A stretch of DNA of 64,000 bases. Origin: JAQBQB01 sp963757185 (GTDB lineage Bacteria > Gemmatimonadota > Gemmatimonadetes > Gemmatimonadales > Gemmatimonadaceae). Made by a program: the position numbers and the translations under genes. The notes under the pieces were generated by a model. The model ran no database searches. It worked only from the letters and a program-made list of their open reading frames with translations, and had not been told where the DNA came from. Below, one piece after another: positions 24,505 through 33,764 of the stretch. Location: the NCBI GenBank assembly GCA_963757185.1, contig CAVWQI010000002.1, positions 496,001 through 560,000 of the forward strand. Direction: 5' to 3'. Numbering within the stretch: position 1 is the stretch's first letter; every line of letters begins with the position of its first letter.

Positions 24505-26370
24505 ATGTCAGCCACCGTCCGCGACCGACTCCGTCAGACACAGTTCCTCGAGGGGCTCACCGACTCGGCGATCCACCAGCTCGCCAAGGTCGTCGCGCCC
24601 GTCGCATATGAAGCGGACGCGGTGCTTTTTCATGAAGGGTCGCCGCGCGACTTCATGTCCATCCTGATTTCCGGCGCCGTGGCAATCGAGAAGGGGATGA
24701 ACGGAAAGCCGGTCCGCCTCGTCACCCTCGGGGCGGGGCAGGCGCTGGGCGAGGGGCTGCTGCTCGACGAGCTGCCGCACGGCACGAGCGCGAGATCGTT
24801 GCAGCGCACCGAGGCGTATCAGCTGACCATCGCGCAGGTGCACGAGATGATCAAGGAGCAGCCCGCGCTCTACGCGGCGCTCGTCGGCCGCGCGGCGCGG
24901 TCGATCTCGCAACGGCTCGCCGCGACCGACGCGACGCTCGTCGGCCACAAGCGCACGCTCGGCTTCACCGGATCGCGCACGCGCAAGGAGCACGACCTCC
25001 TCGGCGAGCGCGAGGTTCCGGAGGACGCGCTCTACGGCGTGCAGACGTTGCGGGCCATGGAGAATTTTCCGATCACCGGGATCGCGCTGCGCGAATTTCC
25101 GGCGCTGATCGAAGCGCTCGCCGCGGTCAAGGAAGCCGCCGCGACGGCGAACGAAGAGCTCGGCCTGCTCGATTCGGCGATCGCCGACCCGATCAAGCGA
25201 GCGGCACAGGAGATTCGCGCCGGGCGCCACCACGAGCACTTCGTCGTCGACATGATCCAGGGAGGCGCGGGGACGTCGACGAACATGAACGCGAACGAGG
25301 TCATCGCGAATCGGGCGCTCGAGTTGACGGGCCGAGAGCGCGGCGATTACGCGAGCGTGCATCCGAACACCCACGTGAACCTCAGCCAGTCGACGAACGA
25401 CGTCTATCCGACGGCGGTGAAGCTCGCGCTGCATCACGCCATCGAGGAATTGCGCGAAGCGATGCGCAAGCTCGTCGACTCGTTTCTCGCCAAGGGAAAC
25501 GAGTTCTCGGCGTTCGTGAAGATGGGGCGCACGCAGTTGCAGGACGCGGTCCCGATGACGCTCGGCCAGGAGTTCGGCGCGTTCGGGCACACCATACAGG
25601 AAGACGTCGACCGGCTGGGCGAGGCGCAGGCGTTGATCCGCGAGATCAACATGGGCGCGACCGCGATCGGCACCGGCATCACGACGCCGCCGGGCTACGC
25701 CGAGACGATCCGCCGCGAGCTGTCGCGGATCACCGGTCTTTCGCTGATCACGGCGCCTGATCTCGTCGAGGCGACGTCCGACACCGGCGCGTTCGTGCAA
25801 ATGTCGGGCGTGCTCAAGCGCTGCGCGGTGAAGCTGTCGAAGATCTGCAACGATCTTCGTCTCTTGAGCTCGGGCCCACGCGCCGGTTTCGGCGAGATCA
25901 ACCTGCCGGCGATGCAGCCTGGATCGTCGATCATGCCGGGCAAAGTGAACCCGGTGATCCCCGAGGTGGTGAACCAGGTGTGCTTCGACGTGATCGGCGG
26001 CGACGTGACCGTGACGATCGCGGCCGAAGCGGGTCAGCTGCAGCTGAACGTGTTCGAGCCGGTGATCGCGTATCGCTTGCTGCGCAGCATCGAGACGCTC
26101 AAGAACGCGTGCACGGTGCTCCGCGAGCGCTGCATCAACGGGATCACGGCGAATCCGTCGCGCATGCGGCATTTCGTCGAACATTCGATCGGCATCGTGA
26201 CGGCGCTCCTGCCGGCGATCGGCTACGAGCAGGCGACGTTGGTGGCGAAGGAAGCGCTCGAGTCCGGTCAGGGCGTGTACGACGTCGTCATGTCGCGCGG
26301 CCTGCTGACGCGCGAACAGCTCGACAAGGTTCTCGACCCCGAGTCGATGACGGGCGGCCGCCGTTCCTAG
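24505..26370 (+). CDS. aspA: Aspartate ammonia-lyase with N-terminal cyclic-nucleotide-binding-like domain
   Basis: 621 residues. Residues 1-145 form a CRP/cNMP-binding fold (FLEGLTDSAIHQLAKVV, VLFHEGSPRDFMSILISGAV, LGAGQALGEGLLLDELPHGTSARS). The last element occupies the phosphate-binding cassette, with E, L and the TSARS end. From residue about 150 an entire aspartase/fumarase follows: ERE-VPEDALYGVQTLRAMENF, QGGAGTSTNMNANEVIANRA, SQSTNDVYPTAVKLAL, and the mobile catalytic loop GSSIMPGKVNP (residues 473-483). It should deaminate aspartate to fumarate and ammonia, possibly under cAMP or other nucleotide control. I used ATG 24505 because upstream codons lie in the repeat. No HTH is present, so it is not a transcription factor. 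Confidence 0.92.
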   Translation: MSATVRDRLRQTQFLEGLTDSAIHQLAKVVAPVAYEADAVLFHEGSPRDFMSILISGAVAIEKGMNGKPVRLVTLGAGQALGEGLLLDELPHGTSARSLQRTEAYQLTIAQVHEMIKEQPALYAALVGRAARSISQRLAATDATLVGHKRTLGFTGSRTRKEHDLLGEREVPEDALYGVQTLRAMENFPITGIALREFPALIEALAAVKEAAATANEELGLLDSAIADPIKRAAQEIRAGRHHEHFVVDMIQGGAGTSTNMNANEVIANRALELTGRERGDYASVHPNTHVNLSQSTNDVYPTAVKLALHHAIEELREAMRKLVDSFLAKGNEFSAFVKMGRTQLQDAVPMTLGQEFGAFGHTIQEDVDRLGEAQALIREINMGATAIGTGITTPPGYAETIRRELSRITGLSLITAPDLVEATSDTGAFVQMSGVLKRCAVKLSKICNDLRLLSSGPRAGFGEINLPAMQPGSSIMPGKVNPVIPEVVNQVCFDVIGGDVTVTIAAEAGQLQLNVFEPVIAYRLLRSIETLKNACTVLRERCINGITANPSRMRHFVEHSIGIVTALLPAIGYEQATLVAKEALESGQGVYDVVMSRGLLTREQLDKVLDPESMTGGRRS

Positions 26371-26390
26371 CGCGAAGGGAGGACCATAAC

Positions 26391-26798
26391 GTGGCCGGCA
26401 TTCGCCTCGACTCCGCTGGACTCATCAAGATGAAGACGCTCGACGACGCGCTGGTGCAGCTGCAGCGGATTCACGGCATCGTCGAGCAATACGCCATCGC
26501 GGTCAAGCGAGAGCAACCCTCGTCCGCGTTCGCGATGAACCTTCGGAGGCAGCTGCCCTCGCTCGCCGCGAATCTCAAGGCACAGTTCGGCATGGTGTCG
26601 GAACAGGTGACGTCGCTCGCCCTGGCGTCGACGCGTGGATCGAGCGAGAACCAGCGAGTGCGGACGTTGCGGGAGGGCGTCGCGCAAGTCCGACAGGCGC
26701 TCGAGATCGCGGCGACCCAGACGAAAGAGCGCCACGCGGTGAAGGGCGACAAGCGGTCGGACGAGGGGACGGCAGACGGGTCCGGCGGGCACCGATAA
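26391..26798 (+). CDS. Small helical protein of unknown function
   Basis: 135 residues from GTG 26391 with GGGAGGA 7 bases upstream, 20 bases after the aspartase stop, so probably co-transcribed with it. The sequence is all-helical and polar: LDDALVQLQRIHGIVEQYAI, NLRRQLPSLAANLKAQFG, VRTLREGVAQVRQALEIA, then a charged tail KGDKRSDEGTADG. No membrane segment, signal or cysteine is present. I do not recognise a family; a coiled-coil or scaffold role is possible but not shown. Confidence 0.65.
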   Translation: MAGIRLDSAGLIKMKTLDDALVQLQRIHGIVEQYAIAVKREQPSSAFAMNLRRQLPSLAANLKAQFGMVSEQVTSLALASTRGSSENQRVRTLREGVAQVRQALEIAATQTKERHAVKGDKRSDEGTADGSGGHR

Positions 26799-26962
26799 TC
26801 GACGCGTAAGCTGCTGTGCGATCAGCGTCTAGTCGGGTAAATGCTCGCTTGATTTGACCACTTCGAGCCGGTAGGTTCCGCATGCTCGACCCAAACAATT
26901 TCGATCGAGCGCGTTGCCGCTGGACGGGCGGCGGGCTCAGAACGCCGGTACAAGGACACGAC

Positions 26963-28324
26963 ATGCCTTTTCTTGCCCGCCTGCGCCGGCCGGGCATCCG
27001 CAAAGCGGGTGCGGCCGCGCTGACGGTCGGTCTCGTGGCGTTGTTCGCCGCGTGTGGCCAGAACCATCCCGATTCGATCTTTCATCAGCGAACAGACGTC
27101 AATCGGGACGTCGACTTCCTTTTCAAAATTCTGTTTTGGGCCGGGGGCATCGTCTTCGTTCTCGTCGAAGCGATTCTCGTTTACGCGCTCATCAAGTTCC
27201 GCAAGCGCCCGGGTCAGGCCGAGCCGGAGCACGTGCACGGCAACACGGCGCTGGAGATCACCTGGACGGTCGTCCCGCTTCTGATCCTCGTGATCATCGG
27301 CATCCCGACGATCACGACCATCTTCAAGACCCAGGCGCCGGCGCGGTCCGACGCCCTCCAGGTCGAGGTGGTCGGCCACCAGTGGTGGTGGGAGTTCCGG
27401 TATCCGCAGTACAACTTCGTGACGGCAAACGAGCTGTATTTGCCGCTGGGCCGGACCGTCGACTTCTCGCTGAGGTCCGCGGACGTCATCCACTCGTTCT
27501 GGGTGCCGGCGCTGTCGGGCAAGCGCGACGTGATGCCGGTGATGGCGCACGCGGTCACGAACCACACGAACCACCTCTGGTACACGCCCGATTCGACGAC
27601 GGCGGCGGCTTTCAACGGCGCGTGCGTCGAGTACTGCGGCGCGAGCCACGCGAACATGCGGTTCAAGGCGTTCGTCGTGAGCCCGGCGGATTTCGAGAGT
27701 TGGGCGAAGCACCAGCAGGAGCCCGCGGTCGGTTCGCTGCCTCCTGCTCCCGTTACGCCGGTGCCGGCCGCGACGCCCGGCGCGACTCAGCCCGCAACCA
27801 AGGCCGCTGCCGCTACGCCGGCGGCGCCGCCCGCCGCGACGACCAACGCGTCGGCCGCGGCCCAGCAGCCCGCTCCGACGCAGGTACTTCAGGCAGGATT
27901 CATCGCCTTCCCGCGCGACCAGATCCCGGCGGACGTGGTGCCGCAAACGCCGTATCCCGCCGGGCTGACGTTCGACGACAATCTGCTGGCAACGGGTGAC
28001 GCGGCGAACGGCGTAAAGCTCATGACCGGTCCGGCGGGTTGCCTCGGCTGCCACACGATCGGCGGCGTGCCGGCGATGGTCGGCGTGGTCGGACCCAACC
28101 TCACGCACATCGCGACGCGGACGACGATCGGCGCGGGAACCTATCCGAACGACGCGAAGCACCTCGCGCGGTGGATCAAGAACGACGAAGCCATGAAGCC
28201 CGGCTCCATCATGCCCGTGCTCGGCGAGGGCCAGTACGATCCCCGGATGCACATGATGTCGCCGTACAGGCTGACCGACAAGCAGATCGCCGACATCGTC
28301 GCGTATTTGCAAACCCTGAAATAA
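26963..28324 (+). CDS. ctaC: Cytochrome c oxidase subunit II with fused cytochrome c (caa3 type)
   Basis: 453 residues. ATG 26963 gives a lipoprotein signal (ALFAACGQN, Cys31); an earlier start would add an unlikely leader. Two membrane helices are at about 52-75 and 98-120. The CuA site is complete: H177, C221, E223, C225, H229 and M232 (GACVEYCGASHANM), and HQWWWEF is the docking motif. After a Pro/Ala linker (258-310) comes a class I cytochrome c domain with heme motif C360-LG-C363-H364 and a distal Met near MPVLGEGQY. It accepts electrons directly from cytochrome c or a membrane reductase. First gene of the oxidase operon. Confidence 0.96.
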   Translation: MPFLARLRRPGIRKAGAAALTVGLVALFAACGQNHPDSIFHQRTDVNRDVDFLFKILFWAGGIVFVLVEAILVYALIKFRKRPGQAEPEHVHGNTALEITWTVVPLLILVIIGIPTITTIFKTQAPARSDALQVEVVGHQWWWEFRYPQYNFVTANELYLPLGRTVDFSLRSADVIHSFWVPALSGKRDVMPVMAHAVTNHTNHLWYTPDSTTAAAFNGACVEYCGASHANMRFKAFVVSPADFESWAKHQQEPAVGSLPPAPVTPVPAATPGATQPATKAAAATPAAPPAATTNASAAAQQPAPTQVLQAGFIAFPRDQIPADVVPQTPYPAGLTFDDNLLATGDAANGVKLMTGPAGCLGCHTIGGVPAMVGVVGPNLTHIATRTTIGAGTYPNDAKHLARWIKNDEAMKPGSIMPVLGEGQYDPRMHMMSPYRLTDKQIADIVAYLQTLK

Positions 28325-28352
28325 CGAACGCGGAACCGGAGGCATAGAGGAA

Positions 28353-30350
28353 ATGGCAACCGCCGCCGTCAGCCCGGGCTACGCTCACGCCGAAGAGGCG
28401 TACAAGGGCGGTCTCTGGAGCTGGCTCACCACCGTCGATCACAAACGGATCGGCGCGCTCTACATGTACACCGCGCTCGCCTGGTTCGGCATCGGCGGTC
28501 TCGAAGCGCTGATCATGCGCTGGCAGCTCAAGGGTCCGAACGGCACCGCGGTGTCGGCCGAGTTGTTCAACCAGCTGTTCACGATGCACGGCACGACGAT
28601 GATCTTCCTCGTCGTCATGCCGCTGTCGGCGGCATTTTTCAATTTCCTGATTCCGCTGCAGATCGGCGCGCGCGACGTCGCGTTCCCGCGGCTCAACGCG
28701 TTCAGCTACTGGGTGTACCTGTTCGGCTCGTTGTTCATGAACTCGTCGTGGATCCTCGGCATGGCGCCGAACGGCGGTTGGTTCGGCTACGCGCCGCTCA
28801 CGACGATTGCGTACTCACCCGGGCTGAACATCGACTTCTGGATGCTGGGCCTCCAGATCCTCGGCGTGTCGTCGCTCGCCGCGGCGTTCAACTTCATCAC
28901 GACGATCATCAACATGCGCGCGCCGGGGATGAACCTGATGCGCATGCCGATGTTCACGTGGATGGCGTTCATCGTGCAGTTCCTGCTCGTGCTGGCGTTC
29001 CCGGTGATCACGATCGCGCTCGTTTTCCTGCAGTTCGACCGCTTCTTCGGGACGAACTTCTACACGACGACGGCCGGCGCCGATCCGCTCCTCTGGCAGC
29101 ATCTGTTCTGGATCTTCGGACACCCGGAGGTCTACATCCTGATCCTGCCGGCGTTCGGTCTGGTGTCGGAGATCCTGCCGACCTTCTCGCGGAAGCCGAT
29201 CTTCGGCTATCCGGTGATGGTCTATTCGGGAATTCTGATCGCCTTCCTCGGCTTCGGCGTGTGGGCGCACCACATGTTCGCGGTCGGAATGGGCCCGATC
29301 GCCGACTCGGTGTTCGCCGTGACGACGATGCTCATCGCGATCCCGACCGGCGTGAAGATCTTCAACTGGATCTTCACGATGTGGGGCGGCAACCTGCGCT
29401 TCACGGTGGCGATGAAGTACGCGATCTCGCTCGTCGGGCTGTTCGTGATCGGCGGCATCTCGGGCGTCATGCACGCCTCGCCGCCGGCCGACCTCCAGCA
29501 GACCGACACCTACTTCATCGTCGCGCACTTCCACTACGTGCTCGTCGCCGGCTCGATGATGGGTCTGTCGGGCGGCATCTACTACTACTTCCCGAAGATC
29601 ACCGGCCGGATGCTGAGCGAGAAGATCGGCAACTGGCAGTTCTGGCTCACGTTCATCGGCGTCAACCTGACGTTCATGCCGATGCACTGGGCGGGGCTGT
29701 ACGGCATGCCGCGCCGCGTCTACCGGTACGACACGGGGCAGGGGTGGGAGATCTTCAACCTGCTGAGCACGATCGGCGCGTTCATCCAGCTGGTCGCGGC
29801 GCTCATCGGCATTTACAACATCCTCAAGAGCCGGAAGAGCGGCGAGGTGGCCGGCAACGACCCGTGGGGCGGCGGCACGCTCGAGTGGTCGATTCCGTCC
29901 CCGCCGCCGGAGTACAACTTCGCCACGATCCCCACCGTGACGTCGCGCTACCCGATGTGGGACGTCAAGACGCCGGGCCTGGTCGCCGACGTGCCGCACA
30001 GCCGGCACGGCGACGAGCGCAGCGACATCGCGGTCGCCGGCAGGCGGGTGGGCTCTATGCACGACCACATGAGCGCCGGAACGCCCGAAGGCGGCCTGAA
30101 TCCGAACGCCAAACAGGCGTCGTCGAAGGTCTCGCTCAAGACGGCCGAGGAGCTCGGGATTCCGATTCCCTACCCGACGATCAAGCCGCTCTTCGTCGCG
30201 CTGTTCATGACGCTGATGTTCGGCAGCCTCTTGCTGATCCACGAGAACATGCTGAAGGAAGCGATCACCGGCGTGATCCTCTGCGCCGCCACGATGACGG
30301 CGTTCCTCTACTCCTGGCTGACCGCTCCTCTCGAACCCCATCACGCGTGA
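28353..30350 (+). CDS. ctaD: Cytochrome c oxidase subunit I
   Basis: 665-residue catalytic subunit with heme a, heme a3 and CuB. Twelve core helices are followed by an extra C-terminal part. HGTTMIF and VAHFHYVLV carry heme ligands, and HPEVYILILPAFG and GVWAHHMFAVG carry CuB histidines. The Glu in GHPEVY marks an A1-type D-channel. Residues about 530-600 form a hydrophilic insert (SRHGDERSDIAVAG, then PEGGLNPNAKQASSKVSL) before two more helices (LFVALFMTLMFGSLLLI, AATMTAFLYSWLTAP), consistent with a piece of subunit III/IV type fused at the end. AGAGGAA lies immediately before the ATG. 28 bases after ctaC. Confidence 0.96.
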   Translation: MATAAVSPGYAHAEEAYKGGLWSWLTTVDHKRIGALYMYTALAWFGIGGLEALIMRWQLKGPNGTAVSAELFNQLFTMHGTTMIFLVVMPLSAAFFNFLIPLQIGARDVAFPRLNAFSYWVYLFGSLFMNSSWILGMAPNGGWFGYAPLTTIAYSPGLNIDFWMLGLQILGVSSLAAAFNFITTIINMRAPGMNLMRMPMFTWMAFIVQFLLVLAFPVITIALVFLQFDRFFGTNFYTTTAGADPLLWQHLFWIFGHPEVYILILPAFGLVSEILPTFSRKPIFGYPVMVYSGILIAFLGFGVWAHHMFAVGMGPIADSVFAVTTMLIAIPTGVKIFNWIFTMWGGNLRFTVAMKYAISLVGLFVIGGISGVMHASPPADLQQTDTYFIVAHFHYVLVAGSMMGLSGGIYYYFPKITGRMLSEKIGNWQFWLTFIGVNLTFMPMHWAGLYGMPRRVYRYDTGQGWEIFNLLSTIGAFIQLVAALIGIYNILKSRKSGEVAGNDPWGGGTLEWSIPSPPPEYNFATIPTVTSRYPMWDVKTPGLVADVPHSRHGDERSDIAVAGRRVGSMHDHMSAGTPEGGLNPNAKQASSKVSLKTAEELGIPIPYPTIKPLFVALFMTLMFGSLLLIHENMLKEAITGVILCAATMTAFLYSWLTAPLEPHHA

Positions 30351-30390
30351 CGCGCTCCGCTCGCGCCGCCGATTCGAACTGACCTCACAC

Positions 30391-31044
30391 ATGGCCACCG
30401 CCGTCGCTACTCACGCGCATCCGCCGACCAGCACCGGGCTCGATCACCGCAAGATCGCGATCTGGGCGTTCATCGGATCCGAGTGCATGCTGTTCGCGTC
30501 GCTGATCTCGACCTATCTGATCTACAAGGGCCGGAGCGTCGTCGGGCCCTTCCCGCACGAGGCGTGCGACCCGCCGCGGTGCGCGACGCACTTGAACGCG
30601 ATCCTCAACATCCCGGTCACGTCGCAGTCGACGTTCGTGCTGCTGATGTCGTCGTTGTTCATGGTGCTCGCGCTCGAGGCCGTGGAGAACAAGGGGAAGC
30701 CCGGTTATGAGGGAATCCGCGGATCGTCCAAGTTCTGGCTCATGGCCACGGCGATCGCCGGCGCCACGTTCCTCGGCTACCAGGCGTTCGAGTTCACGTC
30801 GTTCGTGCACGAGGGGCTGACGATCCGCACGAACTTGTTCGGCTCGTCGTTCTTCACGCTCACCGGGTTCCACGGCGCGCACGTGACGGCCGGCGTGCTC
30901 TGGCTGCTCACGCTGTTCGCGATCGACGTCAAACGCGGACTGGGACCGAAGGACGCGCTGCTCGTCGACATCTCGGCCCTGTACTGGCACTTCGTCGACG
31001 TGGTCTGGATCGCGATCTTTACTCTCGTCTATCTCATCAAATAG
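30391..31044 (+). CDS. ctaE: Cytochrome c oxidase subunit III
   Basis: 217 residues, five predicted membrane helices (AIWAFIGSECMLFASLISTY, TFVLLMSSLFMVLALEA, FWLMATAIAGATFLGYQAFE, and so on). Family marks are GFHGAHVTAGVLWLL and the last helix ALYWHFVDVVWIAIFTLVYL. The five-helix short form fits caa3-type enzymes, where two helices sit in subunit I. It lies 40 bases after ctaD and 20 before the next gene. It stabilises subunit I and may be part of the proton/oxygen path; it has no metal centre. Confidence 0.95.
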   Translation: MATAVATHAHPPTSTGLDHRKIAIWAFIGSECMLFASLISTYLIYKGRSVVGPFPHEACDPPRCATHLNAILNIPVTSQSTFVLLMSSLFMVLALEAVENKGKPGYEGIRGSSKFWLMATAIAGATFLGYQAFEFTSFVHEGLTIRTNLFGSSFFTLTGFHGAHVTAGVLWLLTLFAIDVKRGLGPKDALLVDISALYWHFVDVVWIAIFTLVYLIK

Positions 31045-31064
31045 GGCGCGCCGGAGCGATTTCA

Positions 31065-31415
31065 ATGGCAGATGACGACATCTTCACCCACACCAACGCC
31101 GACGTCGACGTCCACGCGATGGGCGAGGTGCACGAGCACCCGACGTGGAAGGAATACAAGTGGGTGGCGCTCATCCTCACGCTCATCACCGTCGTCGAGG
31201 TGTGGATCTACTACACGCCGTTCTCGAAGACGCCGTTCTTCGTCCCGACGCTGCTCATCATGTCGGTCGCCAAGTTCACGATCGTCGTGATGTTCTACAT
31301 GCACCTCAAGTACGACCACAAGCTGTTCCGCGCGCTGTTCACGGGCCCGCTCACGATCGCCATGGCCACGCTGATCTCGCTGCTCTTCCTCTTCTCGAAG
31401 TTCGCGGGAAAGTAG
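31065..31415 (+). CDS. Cytochrome c oxidase subunit IV (caa3 CtaF/COX4_pro-like)
   Basis: 116 residues with a His/Asp-rich N-terminus (DDDIFTHTNADVDVHAMGEV) and three helices: WVALILTLITVVEVWIYYT, LLIMSVAKFTIVVMFYMHLKYD and LTIAMATLISLLFLFSKFAG. The FTIVVMFYMHLKYDHKLF stretch is the prokaryotic COX-IV signature. GGAG lies 8 bases before the ATG. A structural accessory subunit of the oxidase. Confidence 0.93.
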   Translation: MADDDIFTHTNADVDVHAMGEVHEHPTWKEYKWVALILTLITVVEVWIYYTPFSKTPFFVPTLLIMSVAKFTIVVMFYMHLKYDHKLFRALFTGPLTIAMATLISLLFLFSKFAGK

Positions 31416-31437
31416 TCCCGGGCAGGATGAAGGTCCG

Positions 31438-32280
31438 ATGACGATGTCGATCGCCGCGCTGCTGCACATCGGGGCGCGGCTCTCCCTCACGAGCTTCTCG
31501 GTGCATCCGAGCACCGTCATCGGGATCGCCGCGCTGGCGATCCTCTACGAGTGGGCCGCGCGCCGGTTCACCTCGCCCGCATCCGTGCAGCAGCCGCGCC
31601 GAGTTCCGTTCCACGGCGCGCTCGTCATCATGTTCTTCGCGCTCAACGGGTGGCTGCACGACCTGAGCGACGCCTACCTGTTCAGCGCGCACATGGTGCA
31701 GCACCTGGTGCTCGCCCTGGTCGTCGCGCCGCTCCTGCTCATGGGCGTGACCGGCGATATGCTCCGTCCGGCGCTCGCGCTGCCCGGCGTCGGATCCGTC
31801 GCCCGATGGCTCACCAAGCCCACCCACTGCTTCGCGATCTTCAACGTCGTGCTCGCCGCGTGGCACCTGCCGCCGCTCTACAACTACGCCCTGTCGCACC
31901 ACCCGGTGCACATCGTCCAACATCTGATGTTCCTGGTCTCGTCGGTCATCATGTGGTGGCCGGTCCTCAGCCCGCTGCCGGAGCTGCCTCGGCTCAACTT
32001 CCCGGGGCAGATGCTCTACCTGTTCCTCATGAGCATCCCGATGGCGATCGTCTCGGTCTACATCGCCTACGCCGACTCCGTGCTCTACCCGCTGTACGCG
32101 TCGGCGCCGCGCGTCTGGGGGATCACCCCAATGAATGACCAGATGATGGGCGGCCTGATCATGTGGATCCCCGGGGGCCTCTTCTTCTACTCCGTCATCT
32201 CGGTGGTCTTTTTCCGGTGGCAGCAGCGCGACGGGGTGGAGAGTCGGGCGGGAGCGCAGGTCGACTGGCACGCGGCCTGA
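31438..32280 (+). CDS. ctaG: Cytochrome c oxidase assembly factor CtaG (caa3_CtaG)
   Basis: 280 residues, seven helices, of the caa3_CtaG family thought to deliver copper to the CuB site. Conserved marks are HDLSDAYLFSAHMVQHLVLALVV-type histidines (about 65-90), AWHLPPLYNYAL, HHPVHIVQHLMFLVSSVIMWWP, and a Met-rich end NDQMMGGLIMWIPGG. Not homologous to mitochondrial Cox11. It closes the five-gene oxidase operon, 22 bases after subunit IV. ATG 31438 is chosen; MTM doubles allow 31444. Confidence 0.93.
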   Translation: MTMSIAALLHIGARLSLTSFSVHPSTVIGIAALAILYEWAARRFTSPASVQQPRRVPFHGALVIMFFALNGWLHDLSDAYLFSAHMVQHLVLALVVAPLLLMGVTGDMLRPALALPGVGSVARWLTKPTHCFAIFNVVLAAWHLPPLYNYALSHHPVHIVQHLMFLVSSVIMWWPVLSPLPELPRLNFPGQMLYLFLMSIPMAIVSVYIAYADSVLYPLYASAPRVWGITPMNDQMMGGLIMWIPGGLFFYSVISVVFFRWQQRDGVESRAGAQVDWHAA

Positions 32281-32410
32281 CTGGCTGAGAATCGAGGCAG
32301 GCAGAGGGCTCTTTCCCGATACCTCGGTGGTAGGATACTAGTCTTCGAGTAATGGGCCTTGGTGCGCTCCCGCGCCCCGTCGGCTCGCCTCGTATTCCCC
32401 AACAGGACCG

Positions 32411-33733
32411 GTGAACGTGGCCACGACCGTTCAACCACCCTCCTCTACCGAGCGCGGCTCACGTCCGGCGTCGCAAGAACCGCCCGGCGGACAGAGCGCG
32501 CGCGCCCCCGAGAAATCGCAAACGGCAAAGGCGCCGCGCGAACGGTTGCTGTCGCTGGACGTGTTCCGGGGCCTCACGATCGCCGGGATGCTCCTCGTGA
32601 ACGACCCCGGCACGTGGAGCGCGATCTATCCTCCGCTCGAGCACGCGGCATGGAACGGCTGGACGCCGACCGACCTCATCTTCCCATTTTTTCTATTCAT
32701 CGTCGGCGTCACGACCCACCTCTCGCTCAATTCGCGCCGAGCGCGCGGCGACGACGAGGCGGCGATCCGGCGCCAGATCATCCGGCGCGGGCTGCTGATC
32801 TTCCTGTTCGGCTTCCTGATCAACGGATTTCCCTTCTTCACCTGGGGACAGGTCGACGGCATCGCCGACCCGACCTTCTTGCAGCGCGTCGTGGACCGCC
32901 TCTACCACTGGCGGATCATGGGCGTACTCCAGCGCATCGGGCTCGCGTACATCGTGGCCGCGCTGTTGACGCAGAATCGCACCGTGAAGCGCCAGATCGT
33001 CACGGTCGCCGCGCTCCTGCTCGGCTACTGGGTCGTGATGACCGTGATCCCGGTCCCCGACAGCGGCGTCATGGGCTACCGCACGCTCAACGACGCGCCG
33101 CGGACGATGGCCGCGTGGTGGGACCGCTTCCTCCTCGACTGGTCTCGATTCGGGCTCGGCAATCACACGTGGGTGAACAGCCTGACTTGGGACCCTGAGG
33201 GCATTCTGTCCACGGTTCCGGCGATCGCGACCGCTGTGCTCGGCAACCTGGCGGGACAGTGGATCGCCACGAAGCGCCCGCTCGTCGAGCGTCTCAACGG
33301 GCTCTTCGGCGCGGGCGCGCTGGGAATGATGGTCGGGCTCGTCTGGAATTGGGTCTTTCCGATCAACAAGAGCATTTGGACCAGCTCCTACGTCGTCTTC
33401 ACCGCCGGTATGGCCTGCGTTTCGCTCGCGACGATCATGTGGCTCGTCGACGTGAATGGCCTGAAGCGATGGACGAAGCCGTTCGTCATATACGGCATGA
33501 ATCCGATGGTCGCATTCGTCGGATCGGCCGTGATCGAGCGGCTCATCTACTCGGTCATTTACGTGACGTACCAGGGGAAGTCGGTTCCGCTCGAATCGGC
33601 GATGTACCAGGTCGGGTTCGCGTCCTGGCTGTCACCGATCAACGCATCCCTGGCGTTCGCGATCGCGTTCGTGTTGATGTTCTACGGCATCCTGTACGTG
33701 CTCTATCGCAAGCAAATTTTCTTCAAGGTCTGA
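32411..33733 (+). CDS. Heparan-alpha-glucosaminide N-acetyltransferase-like membrane protein (COG4299)
   Basis: 440 residues; GTG start at 32411. About 45 polar residues precede the family signature RLLSLDVFRGLTIAGMLLVN, followed by TPTDLIFPFFLFIVGVTTHL and RIMGVLQRIGLAYIVAALL. About ten helices are predicted, ending in YGILYVLYRKQIFFKV. Members transfer acyl groups from cytoplasmic acyl-CoA to extracytoplasmic sugars; in bacteria the acceptor is usually unknown, possibly peptidoglycan or exopolysaccharide. The adjacent dacB gene fits a cell-wall role, but this is only suggestive. Confidence 0.88.
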   Translation: MNVATTVQPPSSTERGSRPASQEPPGGQSARAPEKSQTAKAPRERLLSLDVFRGLTIAGMLLVNDPGTWSAIYPPLEHAAWNGWTPTDLIFPFFLFIVGVTTHLSLNSRRARGDDEAAIRRQIIRRGLLIFLFGFLINGFPFFTWGQVDGIADPTFLQRVVDRLYHWRIMGVLQRIGLAYIVAALLTQNRTVKRQIVTVAALLLGYWVVMTVIPVPDSGVMGYRTLNDAPRTMAAWWDRFLLDWSRFGLGNHTWVNSLTWDPEGILSTVPAIATAVLGNLAGQWIATKRPLVERLNGLFGAGALGMMVGLVWNWVFPINKSIWTSSYVVFTAGMACVSLATIMWLVDVNGLKRWTKPFVIYGMNPMVAFVGSAVIERLIYSVIYVTYQGKSVPLESAMYQVGFASWLSPINASLAFAIAFVLMFYGILYVLYRKQIFFKV

Positions 33734-33764
33734 TGTCCGAATCTCGAATTCCGCGGGCGCGACG

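Noticed and set aside
28815..30398. A 527-codon minus-strand frame opposite ctaD
   Set aside because: Composition is His/Arg/Asp-rich shadow sequence; the plus strand encodes an unmistakable oxidase subunit I.
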